Shown: positions 31,484-41,190 of the stretch, piece by piece
Layout: each line of letters begins with the position of its first letter
Numbering within the stretch: the first letter of the stretch is position 1
Assembly: GCF_046707225.1 (NCBI RefSeq)
Contig: NZ_JBJKOP010000035.1
Span: 124,001-188,000, forward strand
DNA from: Caproicibacter sp046707225
GTDB lineage: Bacteria > Bacillota > Clostridia > Oscillospirales > Acutalibacteraceae
Direction of reading: 5' to 3'
DNA: 64,000 bases
The notes under the pieces: model-generated
Databases searched by the model: none
The model's input: the letters and a program-made list of their open reading frames with translations, nothing else
What the model was told of the DNA's origin: nothing
Translations under genes and position numbers: made by a program

Positions 31484-32347
31484 TTATGTGAACAGGCTCC
31501 GGATGCGCGGCATCGTCCGTTGGGCGGCGCGGTATCCGGCTTCCATGCACATGGGCATCTGTGAAAGGTTCAGCAGGCCGTCGGTTTCCGGAAGATCGGG
31601 GTCGAGGATCATCTTTTCCCCGCGCGTAACGCATTCGCGCAGGCGTGTTTCCATAATCGCGAGAGAATGCGAAGCAACTTCAATCAGGCTGAGGTTTTTC
31701 GGCATCTCGTAATCCTCCGACACATCCACGGCAAGCACGTTTCGTTCCCCCGCCGCTAGAAGCAGGTCGACGGGAAGAACATCCGTAACGCCGCCGTCCA
31801 CCAGACACATGCAGTCGATGATCTTGGGGCGAAACACGGCCGGCACTGCGGAAGTGGCGCGCATTGCTTCCGAAAACCGCATTCGATCCGTCCAGCGCAC
31901 GCGGCGGACTGGGCGAATTCCTTTCAGTGTGTTGGTGCAGGCGATCGTGCTGCCGGAGCATAGGTCAACGCTGGGAATCACGATCCGCATATGGGATTCG
32001 GACAGAAATTTCCCCTCGGTCAGCCGGTACAGGTACCGTTCCAGCCGGTTCCCTTTCAGCAGTCCCGAAAATCCGGAAGTCCTGCGGAACAGCAAATTCG
32101 GAATCAGGGAAGTGAGTCCCGTCAGGTCCGGATCAAAAAACGACGGACCGGATTGCGACAGTTCCAGAATGATTTCTTTCAGCCGCGCGGCGGGTACGCC
32201 GGCGGCATACAGCCCCGCGACAATCCCTCCCGCGCTGGTACCCGCCACAGATTCCGGCCGAAGGCCGTTTTCCTCCAGCGCGAGCAATACGCCGACATGG
32301 GCCGCACCCCGGATTCCGCCCCCGGCTAAAGCGATTCCGAAAGACAT
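31484..32347 (-). CDS. Patatin-like phospholipase
   Basis: A 287-residue lipase/esterase. The oxyanion motif GGGIRGAAHVGVL is near residue 9, the nucleophile Ser is in GTSAGG near residue 37, and the catalytic Asp is in DGGVTDVLPVD near residue 175. These Ser-Asp dyads hydrolyse acyl lipids. No signal peptide is seen, so it is probably cytoplasmic or membrane-associated. The ATG follows GGAGGGGAAACAAA. Substrate not predictable. Confidence 0.9.
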   Translation of the reverse strand: MSFGIALAGGGIRGAAHVGVLLALEENGLRPESVAGTSAGGIVAGLYAAGVPAARLKEIILELSQSGPSFFDPDLTGLTSLIPNLLFRRTSGFSGLLKGNRLERYLYRLTEGKFLSESHMRIVIPSVDLCSGSTIACTNTLKGIRPVRRVRWTDRMRFSEAMRATSAVPAVFRPKIIDCMCLVDGGVTDVLPVDLLLAAGERNVLAVDVSEDYEMPKNLSLIEVASHSLAIMETRLRECVTRGEKMILDPDLPETDGLLNLSQMPMCMEAGYRAAQRTMPRIRSLFT

Positions 32348-32434
32348 TTTGTTTCCCCTCCGTCCTGTAATTCCTTTTCAATACTATGAGGGAAAACGGC
32401 TTTCGGTGAAAAATGCAATTTCTGAATGGAATCG

Positions 32435-32463
32435 TTGATTTTTCAGAGAATTACAGGTATGAT
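32435..32463 (+). promoter_or_regulatory. Predicted promoter of the transglycosylase gene
   Basis: TTGATT at 32435-32440 and TATGAT at 32458-32463, spacer 17. Confidence 0.55.
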
Positions 32464-32498
32464 AAGAAATAGATGAAATGGAAAGAGGGAAATTCCGG

Positions 32499-33188
32499 AT
32501 GAAAATAGAAGCGGTCGCTTCGGCGCAATATCAGGCACCTCAGCCAGCTAAAGCGGGCGCCGCGGCAGGCGGGTTTGCCGCAGCGCTGAAAAGCGCGGTG
32601 AGCCAAAGCGGCGGGCAGAATCTGGATAATATTTTTCAGCGTGCGGCCGACGCGTACGGCGTGCCCGAAAATTTGCTCAAAGCGGTTGCAAAGGCGGAAT
32701 CCGGCTTTCAGGCCGACGCGGTGTCAAGCTGCGGCGCGCAGGGAATTATGCAGCTGATGCCCTCGACGGCGAAATCGCTGGGGGTTTCGAATGCGTTTGA
32801 CCCGGAGCAGAACATTATGGGCGGGGCCAAGCACCTTGGTTCTCTGCTTGGAAAATACGGCGACCCGAAGCTGGCGCTTGCAGCCTATAACGCGGGAAGC
32901 GGAAACGTGGAAAAATACGGCGGGATTCCGCCGTTTCGTGAAACGCAGAATTATGTGAAAAAAGTTCTGTCCTATGCGGGCGGGGACGTTTCTGTTCCGG
33001 TTGCCGCGGGGGAATCCGGCGCTGCGGCTGGCGGTTTCGGTACAAAGTCCGTTTCGTTTACCCCGGAGGATTACAGCCGGTTTCTGCAGCTTTTTGCGCA
33101 GGAGCTTCTGCAGCGTTCACTTTCCCTTCCGAATGGTGAAGACGAACAGCAGGCGGAACAGAATTATTTTCTCACACAATTTTCATAG
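32499..33188 (+). CDS. Lytic transglycosylase, SLT family 1
   Basis: A 229-residue murein hydrolase. The SLT domain covers about residues 47-155: the catalytic Glu is in AVAKAESGFQ, followed by GAQGIMQLMPSTA, and AAYNAGSGNVEKYGGIP near residue 130. It cleaves peptidoglycan without water. The N terminus has no signal peptide, only an Ala-rich stretch, so export is unclear. ATG at 32499 is chosen for AGAGGGA eight bases upstream. A short Ser/Gln-rich C-terminal tail follows. Confidence 0.88.
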   Translation: MKIEAVASAQYQAPQPAKAGAAAGGFAAALKSAVSQSGGQNLDNIFQRAADAYGVPENLLKAVAKAESGFQADAVSSCGAQGIMQLMPSTAKSLGVSNAFDPEQNIMGGAKHLGSLLGKYGDPKLALAAYNAGSGNVEKYGGIPPFRETQNYVKKVLSYAGGDVSVPVAAGESGAAAGGFGTKSVSFTPEDYSRFLQLFAQELLQRSLSLPNGEDEQQAEQNYFLTQFS

Positions 33189-33256
33189 TCGTTTTATATC
33201 TTCCTCATAATTTCCCTGTAAGCTGAATAAAAAGGATCGGAAAGCGGGGAAGAATT

Positions 33257-33949
33257 ATGGCGCAGAACAAGGTTCTGATCATAGACGATGACCGGAACAG
33301 CGTCCGGTTTCTGCAGCTCGAGCTGGAACACGAGGGATATTTGGTTGAAAAGGAATACGACGGGCTGCGGGGGCTGCAGCGTGCCACACAGGAAAATTTT
33401 GATTTAATCCTGCTGGACATCATGCTGCCCGGTCTGGACGGGATGGAGGTTCTGCAGAAATTCCGCAGGGTTTCGGAGACTCCCGTTATTATGCTGACCG
33501 CAAAGGACGCCGTGAGTGACAAGGTGCTGGGACTCGACGGCGGCGCAGACGATTACCTGACCAAACCGTTCGCGATTGAAGAGCTGCTTGCCCGTATGCG
33601 TGCGGCGCTGAAAAAGAACGGCGCGGCCGACGGAGACAGAAAAAAAACTCTTTCCATCGGGCAGCTCAGTTTGGACCGCTCCACCCGGGAGGTCAGTTAT
33701 GCCGGTCAGCCGATTCAGCTGACAAAACGGGAATTCGACCTGCTGTGCTACCTGATGGAGAATCACGACATTGTCTGTTCCAGGGATAAGCTGATGGAGA
33801 AGGTCTGGGAATATGATTTCAGCGGTGAAACCAATCTGGTGGATGTTTATATCCGCTATCTCCGCAATAAGATTGACTACCGGTTCCATCTTGAGCTGAT
33901 TCGCACCATACGGGGCGTGGGGTATATCATAAAGACCTATGAAACTTAA
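33257..33949 (+). CDS. OmpR-family response regulator
   Basis: A 230-residue regulator with a receiver domain and a winged-helix DNA-binding domain. The phospho-acceptor Asp lies in ILLDIMLPGLDG near residue 55; the Lys and Thr sites are in LTAKDAVSD and YLTKPF. The C-terminal domain contains LTKREFDLLCYLMEN and VDVYIRYLRNKID. It overlaps the kinase gene by 11 bases and is followed by the ABC locus, which it probably controls. The ATG follows GGGGAAGAATT. Confidence 0.93.
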   Translation: MAQNKVLIIDDDRNSVRFLQLELEHEGYLVEKEYDGLRGLQRATQENFDLILLDIMLPGLDGMEVLQKFRRVSETPVIMLTAKDAVSDKVLGLDGGADDYLTKPFAIEELLARMRAALKKNGAADGDRKKTLSIGQLSLDRSTREVSYAGQPIQLTKREFDLLCYLMENHDIVCSRDKLMEKVWEYDFSGETNLVDVYIRYLRNKIDYRFHLELIRTIRGVGYIIKTYET

Positions 33950-35351
33950 ATTTTTACACTGCCGCGGCACAGAGGGGAAAAGGATTCGGATTCCGTTTGC
34001 CTTTAAGACCGCGGCGGTTTACACACTGCTTTTCAGCCTGATTCTGGTTGGGGTGGTGGTCGGCCTGACCAGCGCCTACACAACCGTTGCGGTGCGCTCC
34101 CAGAATCTGGACAGGCTCGCCTCGTTTGTGGCCGGGCGTTTCGAACGGCCCAAAGCGCCGGGCCACAGCGCCGACGCCGGATCCCGTTCCTCTGAGTTTA
34201 CCGACGACCCGGAAACGGGCCTTGACAGTTTTGCAGAGGCAAACAGGATTTATATCGAAATCAAGGAAAACGACACGGGAAACATTTCTTCTTACGGCGA
34301 TAAAAGCATCAATGTCGCGGGGCATATGGATACCGTAAGAAGAGTCAACTCGCCCGCACGGCACCTGATGATCCGGGTGGTCAGCAGTGACAGTCCGGGC
34401 CCGGCGGGGCTTTCCATCGGCGCTTTTATCGCGCTGATCCTGCTTCTTCTTTTGATTTCCTCCGTGTTCGGCGGACTGATGATTCGCAAGATGCTTCGGC
34501 CTGTTTACGATATGACCCGTACGGCGCGGTCGATCACGGCGAAAGACCTGAGCACGCGGATCGATACGGTGGATTCCCACGACGAGTTCCGGGAACTTGC
34601 CGAAACCTTCAACGGAATGCTGGACCGGATTCAGGAGTCGTATGAAAAGCAGAACCGGTTTGTGTCCGATGCCTCCCATGAGCTGCGCACGCCGCTTTCC
34701 GTCGTTTCCGGCTACGCCAATCTGCTGCGGCGCTGGGGCAGCGGCAGCCCCGACGTGCTGGAAGAATCCGTGGAAAAAATCATTGAGGAAACGGGCAATA
34801 TGCAGCAGCTGGTCGACAGGCTGCTCTTCCTTGCCCGCGCGGACCGGAAAACCCAGCATGTCAGGTTCGAACGCTTCAGCGTAACCGACATGATGCGCGA
34901 GGTTGCGGAAGAAACCCGGATGATTGACGAGGAACACCGGCTGACCGAAAATATGGAAGAGGATGTCTTCCTGACCGCGGACTATGCGCTTTTAAAACAG
35001 GCAATGCGCGCGATTGTGGACAACGGCATGAAATACACGCCGCCGGAGGGAGCCATCTCGATTTCCTGCCGGGAACAGAACGGATTTGTTGAGTTGGAAG
35101 TCGCCGATACCGGCATTGGGATTTCCGAAAAGGACCTTCCCCACATATTCGACCGCTTTTACAAGGCGGATGAAGCAAGGACGCGAGGCAAGGGTTCCTC
35201 CGGACTGGGCCTTTCCATCGCCAAATGGATTGTGGAACGGCACAGGGGAGAAATCCGTGTAAGCAGCAGACCGGGAAGCGGAACAAAATTCACCGTCTGT
35301 CTGCCGGAACTGGCAGGCCCCTGTCAGGGGGAGCAGAAAGCCGAACCGTAG
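33939..35351 (+). CDS. Sensor histidine kinase
   Basis: A 470-residue membrane kinase. TM1 is near residues 20-45, a sensor region of about 105 residues lies outside, and TM2 is near residues 152-178. A HAMP linker follows. The H box is DASHELRTPLSVVSGYANLL, the N box is IVDNGMKYTPP, and the G boxes are VADTGIGISEKD and GLGLSIAKWIVERH. The partner is the upstream response regulator. The stop codon lies in the terminator stem that closes the unit. The signal is unknown; it may be an envelope stress or an antimicrobial. Confidence 0.93.
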   Translation: MKLKFLHCRGTEGKRIRIPFAFKTAAVYTLLFSLILVGVVVGLTSAYTTVAVRSQNLDRLASFVAGRFERPKAPGHSADAGSRSSEFTDDPETGLDSFAEANRIYIEIKENDTGNISSYGDKSINVAGHMDTVRRVNSPARHLMIRVVSSDSPGPAGLSIGAFIALILLLLLISSVFGGLMIRKMLRPVYDMTRTARSITAKDLSTRIDTVDSHDEFRELAETFNGMLDRIQESYEKQNRFVSDASHELRTPLSVVSGYANLLRRWGSGSPDVLEESVEKIIEETGNMQQLVDRLLFLARADRKTQHVRFERFSVTDMMREVAEETRMIDEEHRLTENMEEDVFLTADYALLKQAMRAIVDNGMKYTPPEGAISISCREQNGFVELEVADTGIGISEKDLPHIFDRFYKADEARTRGKGSSGLGLSIAKWIVERHRGEIRVSSRPGSGTKFTVCLPELAGPCQGEQKAEP

Positions 35352-35368
35352 CGGTTCGGCTTTTTTTC
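35338..35368 (+). terminator. Terminator after the two-component genes
   Basis: AGCCGAACCG paired with CGGTTCGGCT around a three-base loop, followed by eight T. The kinase stop codon falls within the loop. Confidence 0.88.
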
Positions 35369-35469
35369 ATGCTTTTCTCATTTGCATTTCAATTTTTACT
35401 CACATTCTTCCAGTAACATTAGACATAAATTCCAGTCTTGGGGTATCGGAAGAATCGGAGGTTCAGTTG

Positions 35470-37305
35470 ATGCAGGGGAAAATAGGAACGGTGAAAGATT
35501 TCGCAAAACTTCACAAGCGGATCGCCATCCTTGTGACAGTCGGCGTTGTGGCGGCGGTAGGAATTCTGATCGCGATTTTTATAATATGGAGGGGAAAATC
35601 CACAAAAACGGAACCGTCTTACCGGGAATACACCGTCGCGAACGGGAACGTCACGGTCGGCACGACGGAATCCGGCACGGTTGCCCTGGATGATGAAACC
35701 GTCTCGCTTCCAATCGACGTGAAAATCACCTCGGTTCTGGTCAAATCCGGCACGACGGTGAAAAAGGGAGATCCCATTCTGCAGCTTGATATGGACAGCG
35801 TGACCGACGGAAGCGCGGACACAACGGCAAAGCTGGAGGATGCCAAGATATCTCTCCAGTCCGCGATCAACGACCAGCAGGCGAAGCTGGAAACCGCGAA
35901 AATCACCTATGACTCGAATAAGTATCTGGCAGCCTCCGCGCCGATTACGGAGGAACTGGAAGAGGCGGAAATCGCGCACAATATCTCGTCCGCGCAGGCA
36001 ACGCTGAAGAACGACCAGAAAAGTTTGGACGAATACAAGGAGCTGCAGAAAAGCTGGCCGGCCGATAACGCAAAGCTTCAAAATCTGAAAAAATGGATGA
36101 CTGACGCCGAAAGCTGTAAAACAAGCTATGAAACGCAGCTGAGCAACTATGAGGACGACAACAGCAGTGTCATCAGTACCTATACCAGCCTGAAATCCAC
36201 TGTGGATACCGACGAGCAGAAATATCTTGCCGCGAAAAGGGGCGATACGACCATCGACGGCTATGACGCGGACGAGTGGGACGATATCCTGGACGAGGAC
36301 CGCGACGCGTTCGACGCATACAACGATTCCGTTGCCAACACGGTTATCACGCAGCAGAAAGCGCTGGAGGACAAAGTTGCACAGTATACTGCGGAATATA
36401 ACAATTACTCCTCCGCCTACAACGATTACAAGGACACGTTCGACGAGAAATACAAGTCAAGCAGTTCGGAAATGTCGCAGACGGAGATTGACGATAAGGT
36501 GGCTTCGCTGGAAGCAACGGTTGAGAACGACCAGTACAATCTGGAGAAAGCACAGAAAAGCTCGGAAATTTCATCCGTCACTGCCAAACAGACGGAAGAA
36601 ACGGATTTGAACACTGCAAATAATGCTGCCGCGACCTATCAGCTGACCGTCAGCCAGCTGAAAGAGGCGGTTACGGTGGCACAGAATTCCTATGACAAGC
36701 TGCAGCGGCAGATGGACGAGATCAACAGCGCCCTTTCCAACAACGGCATTGTAGCCAGCCCCTGCGACGGCGTGGTCGCAAGCGTTTCCTATACGGGCGG
36801 CGCAAGCGTTACGGCGAACAATTCCGTCATGACCATCTCCGGAAACGACTCCGTTTCCGTTTCCGTCTCGGTTTCCGAGGACGACATCACCAATGTCAGC
36901 GTGGGGCAGGAGGCTTCCATCAGCCTTTCCGCCTATGACGGGCAGACGCTCGGCGCGACGGTCGACAGCATTACGGCGGAACCGGCGCGCAGCGGTTCCT
37001 CTTCCGTAACTTATACCGTCGTGGTAAAAAGCACCGAGAAGGTTTCGGACATCGGGACGGTTTACGATGGAATGAGCGGCGACGCCATGATGATTCAGCA
37101 TGAGGCCAAGAATGTTCTGTATGTCAGCAACAGGGCCGTGACTTTTCAGGACGGTGTTTCAAGCGTGCTTGTGAAAAATAAGGACGGCAGCACTTCGAAA
37201 AAAACAGTGAAAACAGGTTTCTCGGACGGAACCTATGTGGAAATCACCAGCGGACTTGAGAAGGGAGAGACCGTTCTGGCGGAAAGCACGGTGAGCAAGA
37301 AATGA
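35470..37305 (+). CDS. ABC efflux membrane-fusion (HlyD-type) adaptor
   Basis: A 611-residue adaptor for a MacB-like transporter. An N-terminal transmembrane helix (residues about 17-42) is followed by a beta region with lipoyl halves near 55-105 (VKSGTTVKKGDPILQLD) and 430-470. Between them is a very long helical hairpin (about residues 115-425), twice that of many adaptors. The C-terminal part is a beta-barrel with SVSVSEDDITNVSVGQ. ATG at 35470 follows CGGAGG by eight bases. The stop overlaps the permease start (ATGA). Confidence 0.9.
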   Translation: MQGKIGTVKDFAKLHKRIAILVTVGVVAAVGILIAIFIIWRGKSTKTEPSYREYTVANGNVTVGTTESGTVALDDETVSLPIDVKITSVLVKSGTTVKKGDPILQLDMDSVTDGSADTTAKLEDAKISLQSAINDQQAKLETAKITYDSNKYLAASAPITEELEEAEIAHNISSAQATLKNDQKSLDEYKELQKSWPADNAKLQNLKKWMTDAESCKTSYETQLSNYEDDNSSVISTYTSLKSTVDTDEQKYLAAKRGDTTIDGYDADEWDDILDEDRDAFDAYNDSVANTVITQQKALEDKVAQYTAEYNNYSSAYNDYKDTFDEKYKSSSSEMSQTEIDDKVASLEATVENDQYNLEKAQKSSEISSVTAKQTEETDLNTANNAAATYQLTVSQLKEAVTVAQNSYDKLQRQMDEINSALSNNGIVASPCDGVVASVSYTGGASVTANNSVMTISGNDSVSVSVSVSEDDITNVSVGQEASISLSAYDGQTLGATVDSITAEPARSGSSSVTYTVVVKSTEKVSDIGTVYDGMSGDAMMIQHEAKNVLYVSNRAVTFQDGVSSVLVKNKDGSTSKKTVKTGFSDGTYVEITSGLEKGETVLAESTVSKK

Positions 37306-38690
37306 CGAAGCGGAAACTGTCCATGGGCCAAATGCGCATCGGCGAAATCATGCACCTGGTCTGGATCAACATTATGGAAAGCAAATTCAAGGTTTTTCTG
37401 ACTTCCCTGGGCGTTATCGTCGGCTCCGCGACCATTATTCTGGTCATTGCCGTCGGCCACGGCGGTGAGGTGGAAGTGCAGAACGAATATAAAACCCTAA
37501 ACGCGGGCTCAATCAATGTGGCCGCCAGCACCGCGGCTCAGATGCAGGACCAGATGATGGGCGGCTTTGGCGGCGGCATCCCCGGCGGCGGGATGCCGGG
37601 CGGGACACCGGGCGGAGCAAATGGGAACCGCGGCGGAGGCACCCGAAGAAACGGGGGAGGCGGCAGCTTTGGCGGCTTCGGCGAGATGGGGGGCGGGACC
37701 AGAGGCAAATCGGTTACGCTGACCGAGACCGATGAACAGGATATTGCGTCCCTGGTGTCCGGCTTATCCAGCGTATCCATTTACACGACGGGCACCAGCT
37801 CCGTCGACGGCGGCGACCTGACGGAAGAAACCGATGAAACGGTGGCCGGCGTGGGAAGCGAATATCAGGAGATGTGCAATCTTGACCTTCTTGAGGGTGA
37901 ATTTATCACTGACGAGGATAACGAGGACAAGAGCAAGGTAGCCGTCATCGGCTACACGCTCGCGCAGACGATCTTCGGAAGCGCGTTCTCCGCGTACGGG
38001 GACAGCGTCTCGATCGAAGGGAAAAAGTACGAAATCGTGGGAGTCCTCAACGAAATGGGGTCGGTCTCTTCGGGGACCAGCCCGGATGACTCCATTTTCG
38101 TTCCGTATCAGACGGCGGCAAAGTATATTTATGGGAAGAGCGCCGACCCGCAGATAATGGCCATCGCCTCCGACGTAAGCTCGGTCTCCGATAAGATTAC
38201 GGAAATCAAGGCTGTTTTAATGGAGAATCATTCCAATGTCAAGGAGAACGCCTTTAATGTCACCGATGCCGGCAGCACGCTGGAGTCCGCGACTTCCTCC
38301 GCGAAAACGCTGTCCATGCTGCTGATGATTGTGGCGGCAATCGTCTTTATCGTCGGCGGGATCGGAATCATGAACGTCATGTTCGTTTCCGTGAAGGAAC
38401 GAACGCAGGAAATCGGCATTCTGAAAGCGCTCGGCAGCTCCAAACGGGTGATTTTGCTCCAGTTTTTGCTGGAAGCCACCTTTATCAGCGTTTTCGGCGG
38501 GCTGCTGGGCGTGCTTTCCGGCTTTGCGCTGATTCCGATTGTGCGGCTCAGCGGAATGACGGTGGAACCTGTCGCGGCCAGCGCGATCTATTCCATGATT
38601 TTCGCGGTCGGGACGGGGACGATCTTTGGATTTTACCCCGCGTGGAAGGCAGCCGCCCTGATGCCCATTGAAGCCCTGACACAGGAATAG
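37302..38690 (+). CDS. MacB-type ABC transporter permease with Gly-rich insert
   Basis: A 462-residue permease with one N-terminal helix, a large extracytoplasmic domain and three C-terminal helices, as in MacB. FtsX-like segments are GGIGIMNVMFVSVKERTQEIG and LKALGSSKRVILLQFLLEA. The extracytoplasmic domain carries an unusual stretch of Gly, Pro and Met (about residues 87-135, with GGGIPGGGMPGG and NRGGGTRRNGGGG). The ATPase is a separate gene at 39445. It overlaps the adaptor stop by four bases. Confidence 0.9.
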   Translation: MTKRKLSMGQMRIGEIMHLVWINIMESKFKVFLTSLGVIVGSATIILVIAVGHGGEVEVQNEYKTLNAGSINVAASTAAQMQDQMMGGFGGGIPGGGMPGGTPGGANGNRGGGTRRNGGGGSFGGFGEMGGGTRGKSVTLTETDEQDIASLVSGLSSVSIYTTGTSSVDGGDLTEETDETVAGVGSEYQEMCNLDLLEGEFITDEDNEDKSKVAVIGYTLAQTIFGSAFSAYGDSVSIEGKKYEIVGVLNEMGSVSSGTSPDDSIFVPYQTAAKYIYGKSADPQIMAIASDVSSVSDKITEIKAVLMENHSNVKENAFNVTDAGSTLESATSSAKTLSMLLMIVAAIVFIVGGIGIMNVMFVSVKERTQEIGILKALGSSKRVILLQFLLEATFISVFGGLLGVLSGFALIPIVRLSGMTVEPVAASAIYSMIFAVGTGTIFGFYPAWKAAALMPIEALTQE

Positions 38691-38706
38691 GAGGATATGA
38701 CTTTTC

Positions 38707-39429
38707 ATGAAAATTTACAATAAAATTTGTGCCGCTCTTTGCGCCGCGTTGCTGTTGGTCCCTCTGGCGGCCTGTTCCAAGGGGAGCGGCGCCGACAGCG
38801 TCGAGACGGGCAAAATGTCCCAGGACAGCTCTTCACAGACTCAGATCGTCGGTAAAGTAATGTCGGTTGTCGGAAACCAGGTGACGCTTGCGATCGGCAC
38901 CCTCAGCGGCTCCGGGGAGAAGAGCGGTTCGGCGCGGTCCGGGTCGTCCGGTTCGGGGGAGAGAAAGAGGAGCGGCAGCTCCGGATCGAATCAGGAAAGC
39001 TCGTCAAGCTCCGTGCCTTCGTCCGCGGAACCCTCCTCTTCTTCGTCGGCTTCTTCGCAAATGGAAGGAACGTCTTCAAGCCTGATCACTTTGACCGGTG
39101 AAACGCAGACCGTGCTGATTCCGGTCGGCCTGTCGCTTACTATGGGCGGAACAAGAAGCGGGGCATCGGGCGGCGGCACGGGGAATTCCCAGAGTGAAGC
39201 ACAGGGAGGCGCACCGACCACCGGAGGAGGGAAATTCCCCGGCGGGTCCGGCGGAACGCCGGGCAGCAAGTCCGGGTCCGCTCAGGGCGCGGGGACCGCG
39301 ATGACGACCCAAAGGACGCGGGATTTTTCCAGCATTACGAAAGGAATGATCCTGCAGATTACGGAAAAAACGCTCGGCGACGGAACGCAGGGAATCGTAA
39401 AAGTTGCGGTTCTGTCGGAATCGGCCTGA
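38707..39429 (+). CDS. Ser/Gly-rich lipoprotein of the ABC locus
   Basis: A 240-residue lipoprotein. The signal peptide ends LVPLAACSKG, with the lipobox Cys at residue 23. A Ser-rich region (about 60-115) and a Gly/Ser-rich region (about 145-200) surround a small core, with TLTGETQTVLIPVGLS and a C-terminal beta part, ITKGMILQITEKTLGDG. Composition resembles the Gly-rich insert of the permease. Family not recognised. It lies 16 bases after the permease; the ATG follows AGGAGGATATGACTTTTC. Confidence 0.75.
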   Translation: MKIYNKICAALCAALLLVPLAACSKGSGADSVETGKMSQDSSSQTQIVGKVMSVVGNQVTLAIGTLSGSGEKSGSARSGSSGSGERKRSGSSGSNQESSSSSVPSSAEPSSSSSASSQMEGTSSSLITLTGETQTVLIPVGLSLTMGGTRSGASGGGTGNSQSEAQGGAPTTGGGKFPGGSGGTPGSKSGSAQGAGTAMTTQRTRDFSSITKGMILQITEKTLGDGTQGIVKVAVLSESA

Positions 39430-39444
39430 AAAGGAGGGACGGCT

Positions 39445-40143
39445 ATGGAACAGGTCATTCAAATGCAGAAGATCAGAAAGTTTTACAATCAGGGTGAAAA
39501 CCGGCTGGAAGTCCTCAAAGGAATCTCTCTGGAGGTTCTGGAGGGCGAATATCTTGCGATTTTAGGGCCTTCCGGCTCCGGAAAAAGCACGCTGATGAAT
39601 ATCATCGGATGTATGGACCGGTTTCAGGAAGGAGAATATTGGCTGACGGAATCGTTTGTAAACAAAATGAATGACGCACAGCTCACGATTCTTCGAAACC
39701 AGCAGATTGGGTTTATCTTTCAGAAATATCATCTGATTCAGAAGTACACCGTTTTACAGAACACGATGATTCCGCTTCTGATCCGCGGAATGTCCCGTAA
39801 AGAGGCCGAAAACCTTTCCATGGAAAAGCTGGAAATGCTCGGCATGAAGGAACGCGCCGGCCACAAACCGAACGAGCTGTCCGGCGGGCAGCAGCAGCGC
39901 ACCGCCATTGCGCGCGCGCTGGTCGGTTCCCCAAAGCTTCTGCTTGCCGACGAACCGACCGGCGCGCTAGACCGTTCGACGGGCGAAGAGGTGCTCAGGC
40001 TGTTCCAGCAGCTGAACGAAATGGGCAATACGATCGTCATGATCACGCACGACCTGCATGTCGCAAAAAGCGCGAAGCGAATTGTCAAGATTATTGACGG
40101 TGAGCTTTTTGAAGGCGACGAGGCGGATGCCGCGCTGGCATAA
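39445..40143 (+). CDS. ABC transporter ATP-binding protein (MacB/LolD type)
   Basis: A 232-residue ATPase. Walker A is GPSGSGKSTLMNIIG near residue 37, the signature is ELSGGQQQRTAIARAL near 140, Walker B is LLADEPTGALD, and the switch His follows in VMITHDLHVA. It partners with the permease at 37302. The ATG follows AAGGAGGGACGGCT. The order adaptor-permease-lipoprotein-ATPase is unusual in placing the ATPase fourth. Confidence 0.94.
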   Translation: MEQVIQMQKIRKFYNQGENRLEVLKGISLEVLEGEYLAILGPSGSGKSTLMNIIGCMDRFQEGEYWLTESFVNKMNDAQLTILRNQQIGFIFQKYHLIQKYTVLQNTMIPLLIRGMSRKEAENLSMEKLEMLGMKERAGHKPNELSGGQQQRTAIARALVGSPKLLLADEPTGALDRSTGEEVLRLFQQLNEMGNTIVMITHDLHVAKSAKRIVKIIDGELFEGDEADAALA

Positions 40144-40171
40144 GACCGAAAAACAGAGAGGAGTGCTTAAG

Positions 40172-40825
40172 ATGAATCTGGCGCGAACCGGAGCCCTGAA
40201 AAAAATCATCCCGGTGACAGCCGCGGCGCTGATCGCCACTTTTGTGATTGCGGCATGGGCTGTGACCACCGCTTCCGCTACAACGACGGAGAGCGCGGTT
40301 TCCACTGTGAATCTTTCTAATGTGACGCTGGCGGCAAATACCAGCTATATTTCCGACAGTTATTTCGGGGTTTTGCATCTGAGCGTGGCGGACGACACCG
40401 TCGCCTGCGCTTCGATCGACAGCAAAAACCATGTGGTCGTTACGGCGGTGAGTGCCGGGTCTACCACGGTCAGCTTCTGGTATAAAAAATCGGCAAACGA
40501 CAACTGGGTTTCCGCCGTGATGCCGGTCACCGTTTCGGGTACGTCCGGCGTTGCGCAAACCATTTCCGTTAACCAGGTCGGGCTGGTGTTCCCCCAGCAG
40601 AGCGTCAGCCTGAACGTTGGCTCAGACAATACCATGAGCGGCATCACCCTGAACGGCGCGTCTGTCAACGCCTCCACGTTGCTGTGGATTTCCTCGTCGG
40701 ATTCCGTTGCCACCGTGGACCGGGATTCCGGTAAAATCCACGCGGTTGCTTCGGGCACGGCAACGGTTTACGCGATTGACCCTCTTTCCAACAGCTGTGC
40801 CAGCGTGACGGTGATTGTGAGCTGA
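40172..40825 (+). CDS. Secreted Big_2-type Ig-like domain protein
   Basis: A 217-residue exported protein with a hydrophobic signal segment (about residues 9-32, IIPVTAAALIATFVIAAWAV) and two bacterial Ig-like regions. The second has SSDSVATVDRDSGKIHAV followed by ASGTATVYAID, the Big_2 pattern. These domains bind surfaces or act as spacers. ATG at 40172 follows GAGAGGAGTG. It lies 28 bases after the ATPase gene and probably belongs to the same operon. Confidence 0.82.
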   Translation: MNLARTGALKKIIPVTAAALIATFVIAAWAVTTASATTTESAVSTVNLSNVTLAANTSYISDSYFGVLHLSVADDTVACASIDSKNHVVVTAVSAGSTTVSFWYKKSANDNWVSAVMPVTVSGTSGVAQTISVNQVGLVFPQQSVSLNVGSDNTMSGITLNGASVNASTLLWISSSDSVATVDRDSGKIHAVASGTATVYAIDPLSNSCASVTVIVS

Positions 40826-40849
40826 AACGGCACTTCAGGAAGGGCTGCG

Positions 40850-41190
40850 AGGCCCGCCTGCCCGGGACCGGGATAACCGAAGCGCGGGCGTGCCGCAATT
40901 CCCCGCAGAACATGAAAATACGTCTCGAAACGACCGGAACGTCGTTCTGCGTGTTTCCGTCGCGGAGGGTTTCTACAAACACGCGCCTGGTTCCCTTTTC
41001 ATACTGCCCCCTGATTTCTTTCGGAGTTATCGTGCGTGTGCAAGGAACCGGGCCGTAATAATGTGAAGGCGGGGCGGACGATCCCAGAATGCTTTACACC
41101 ACGCCGATTGAATGTGTTTGAAATCTTGCCGGGAGTCAGCTTATGGTATGAAACGCCGGAGGGACAGACCTCCAGCATATGGGAGCCCCT
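40850..41190 (-). pseudogene. araD: Decayed L-ribulose-5-phosphate 4-epimerase gene
   Basis: The minus strand carries segments of AraD in broken frames. PSGVSYHKLTPGKIS matches the family's PSGV-YDKLTPE motif, and after a gap HTHSIGVV leads to SHYYGPVPCTRTITP, then KEIRGQYEKGTRRVFVETL, which match the catalytic and core segments. A stop codon and frame shifts separate them, and no start or complete frame remains. It is nonfunctional here. The neighbour upstream is an araB relic of the same pathway. Confidence 0.78.
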
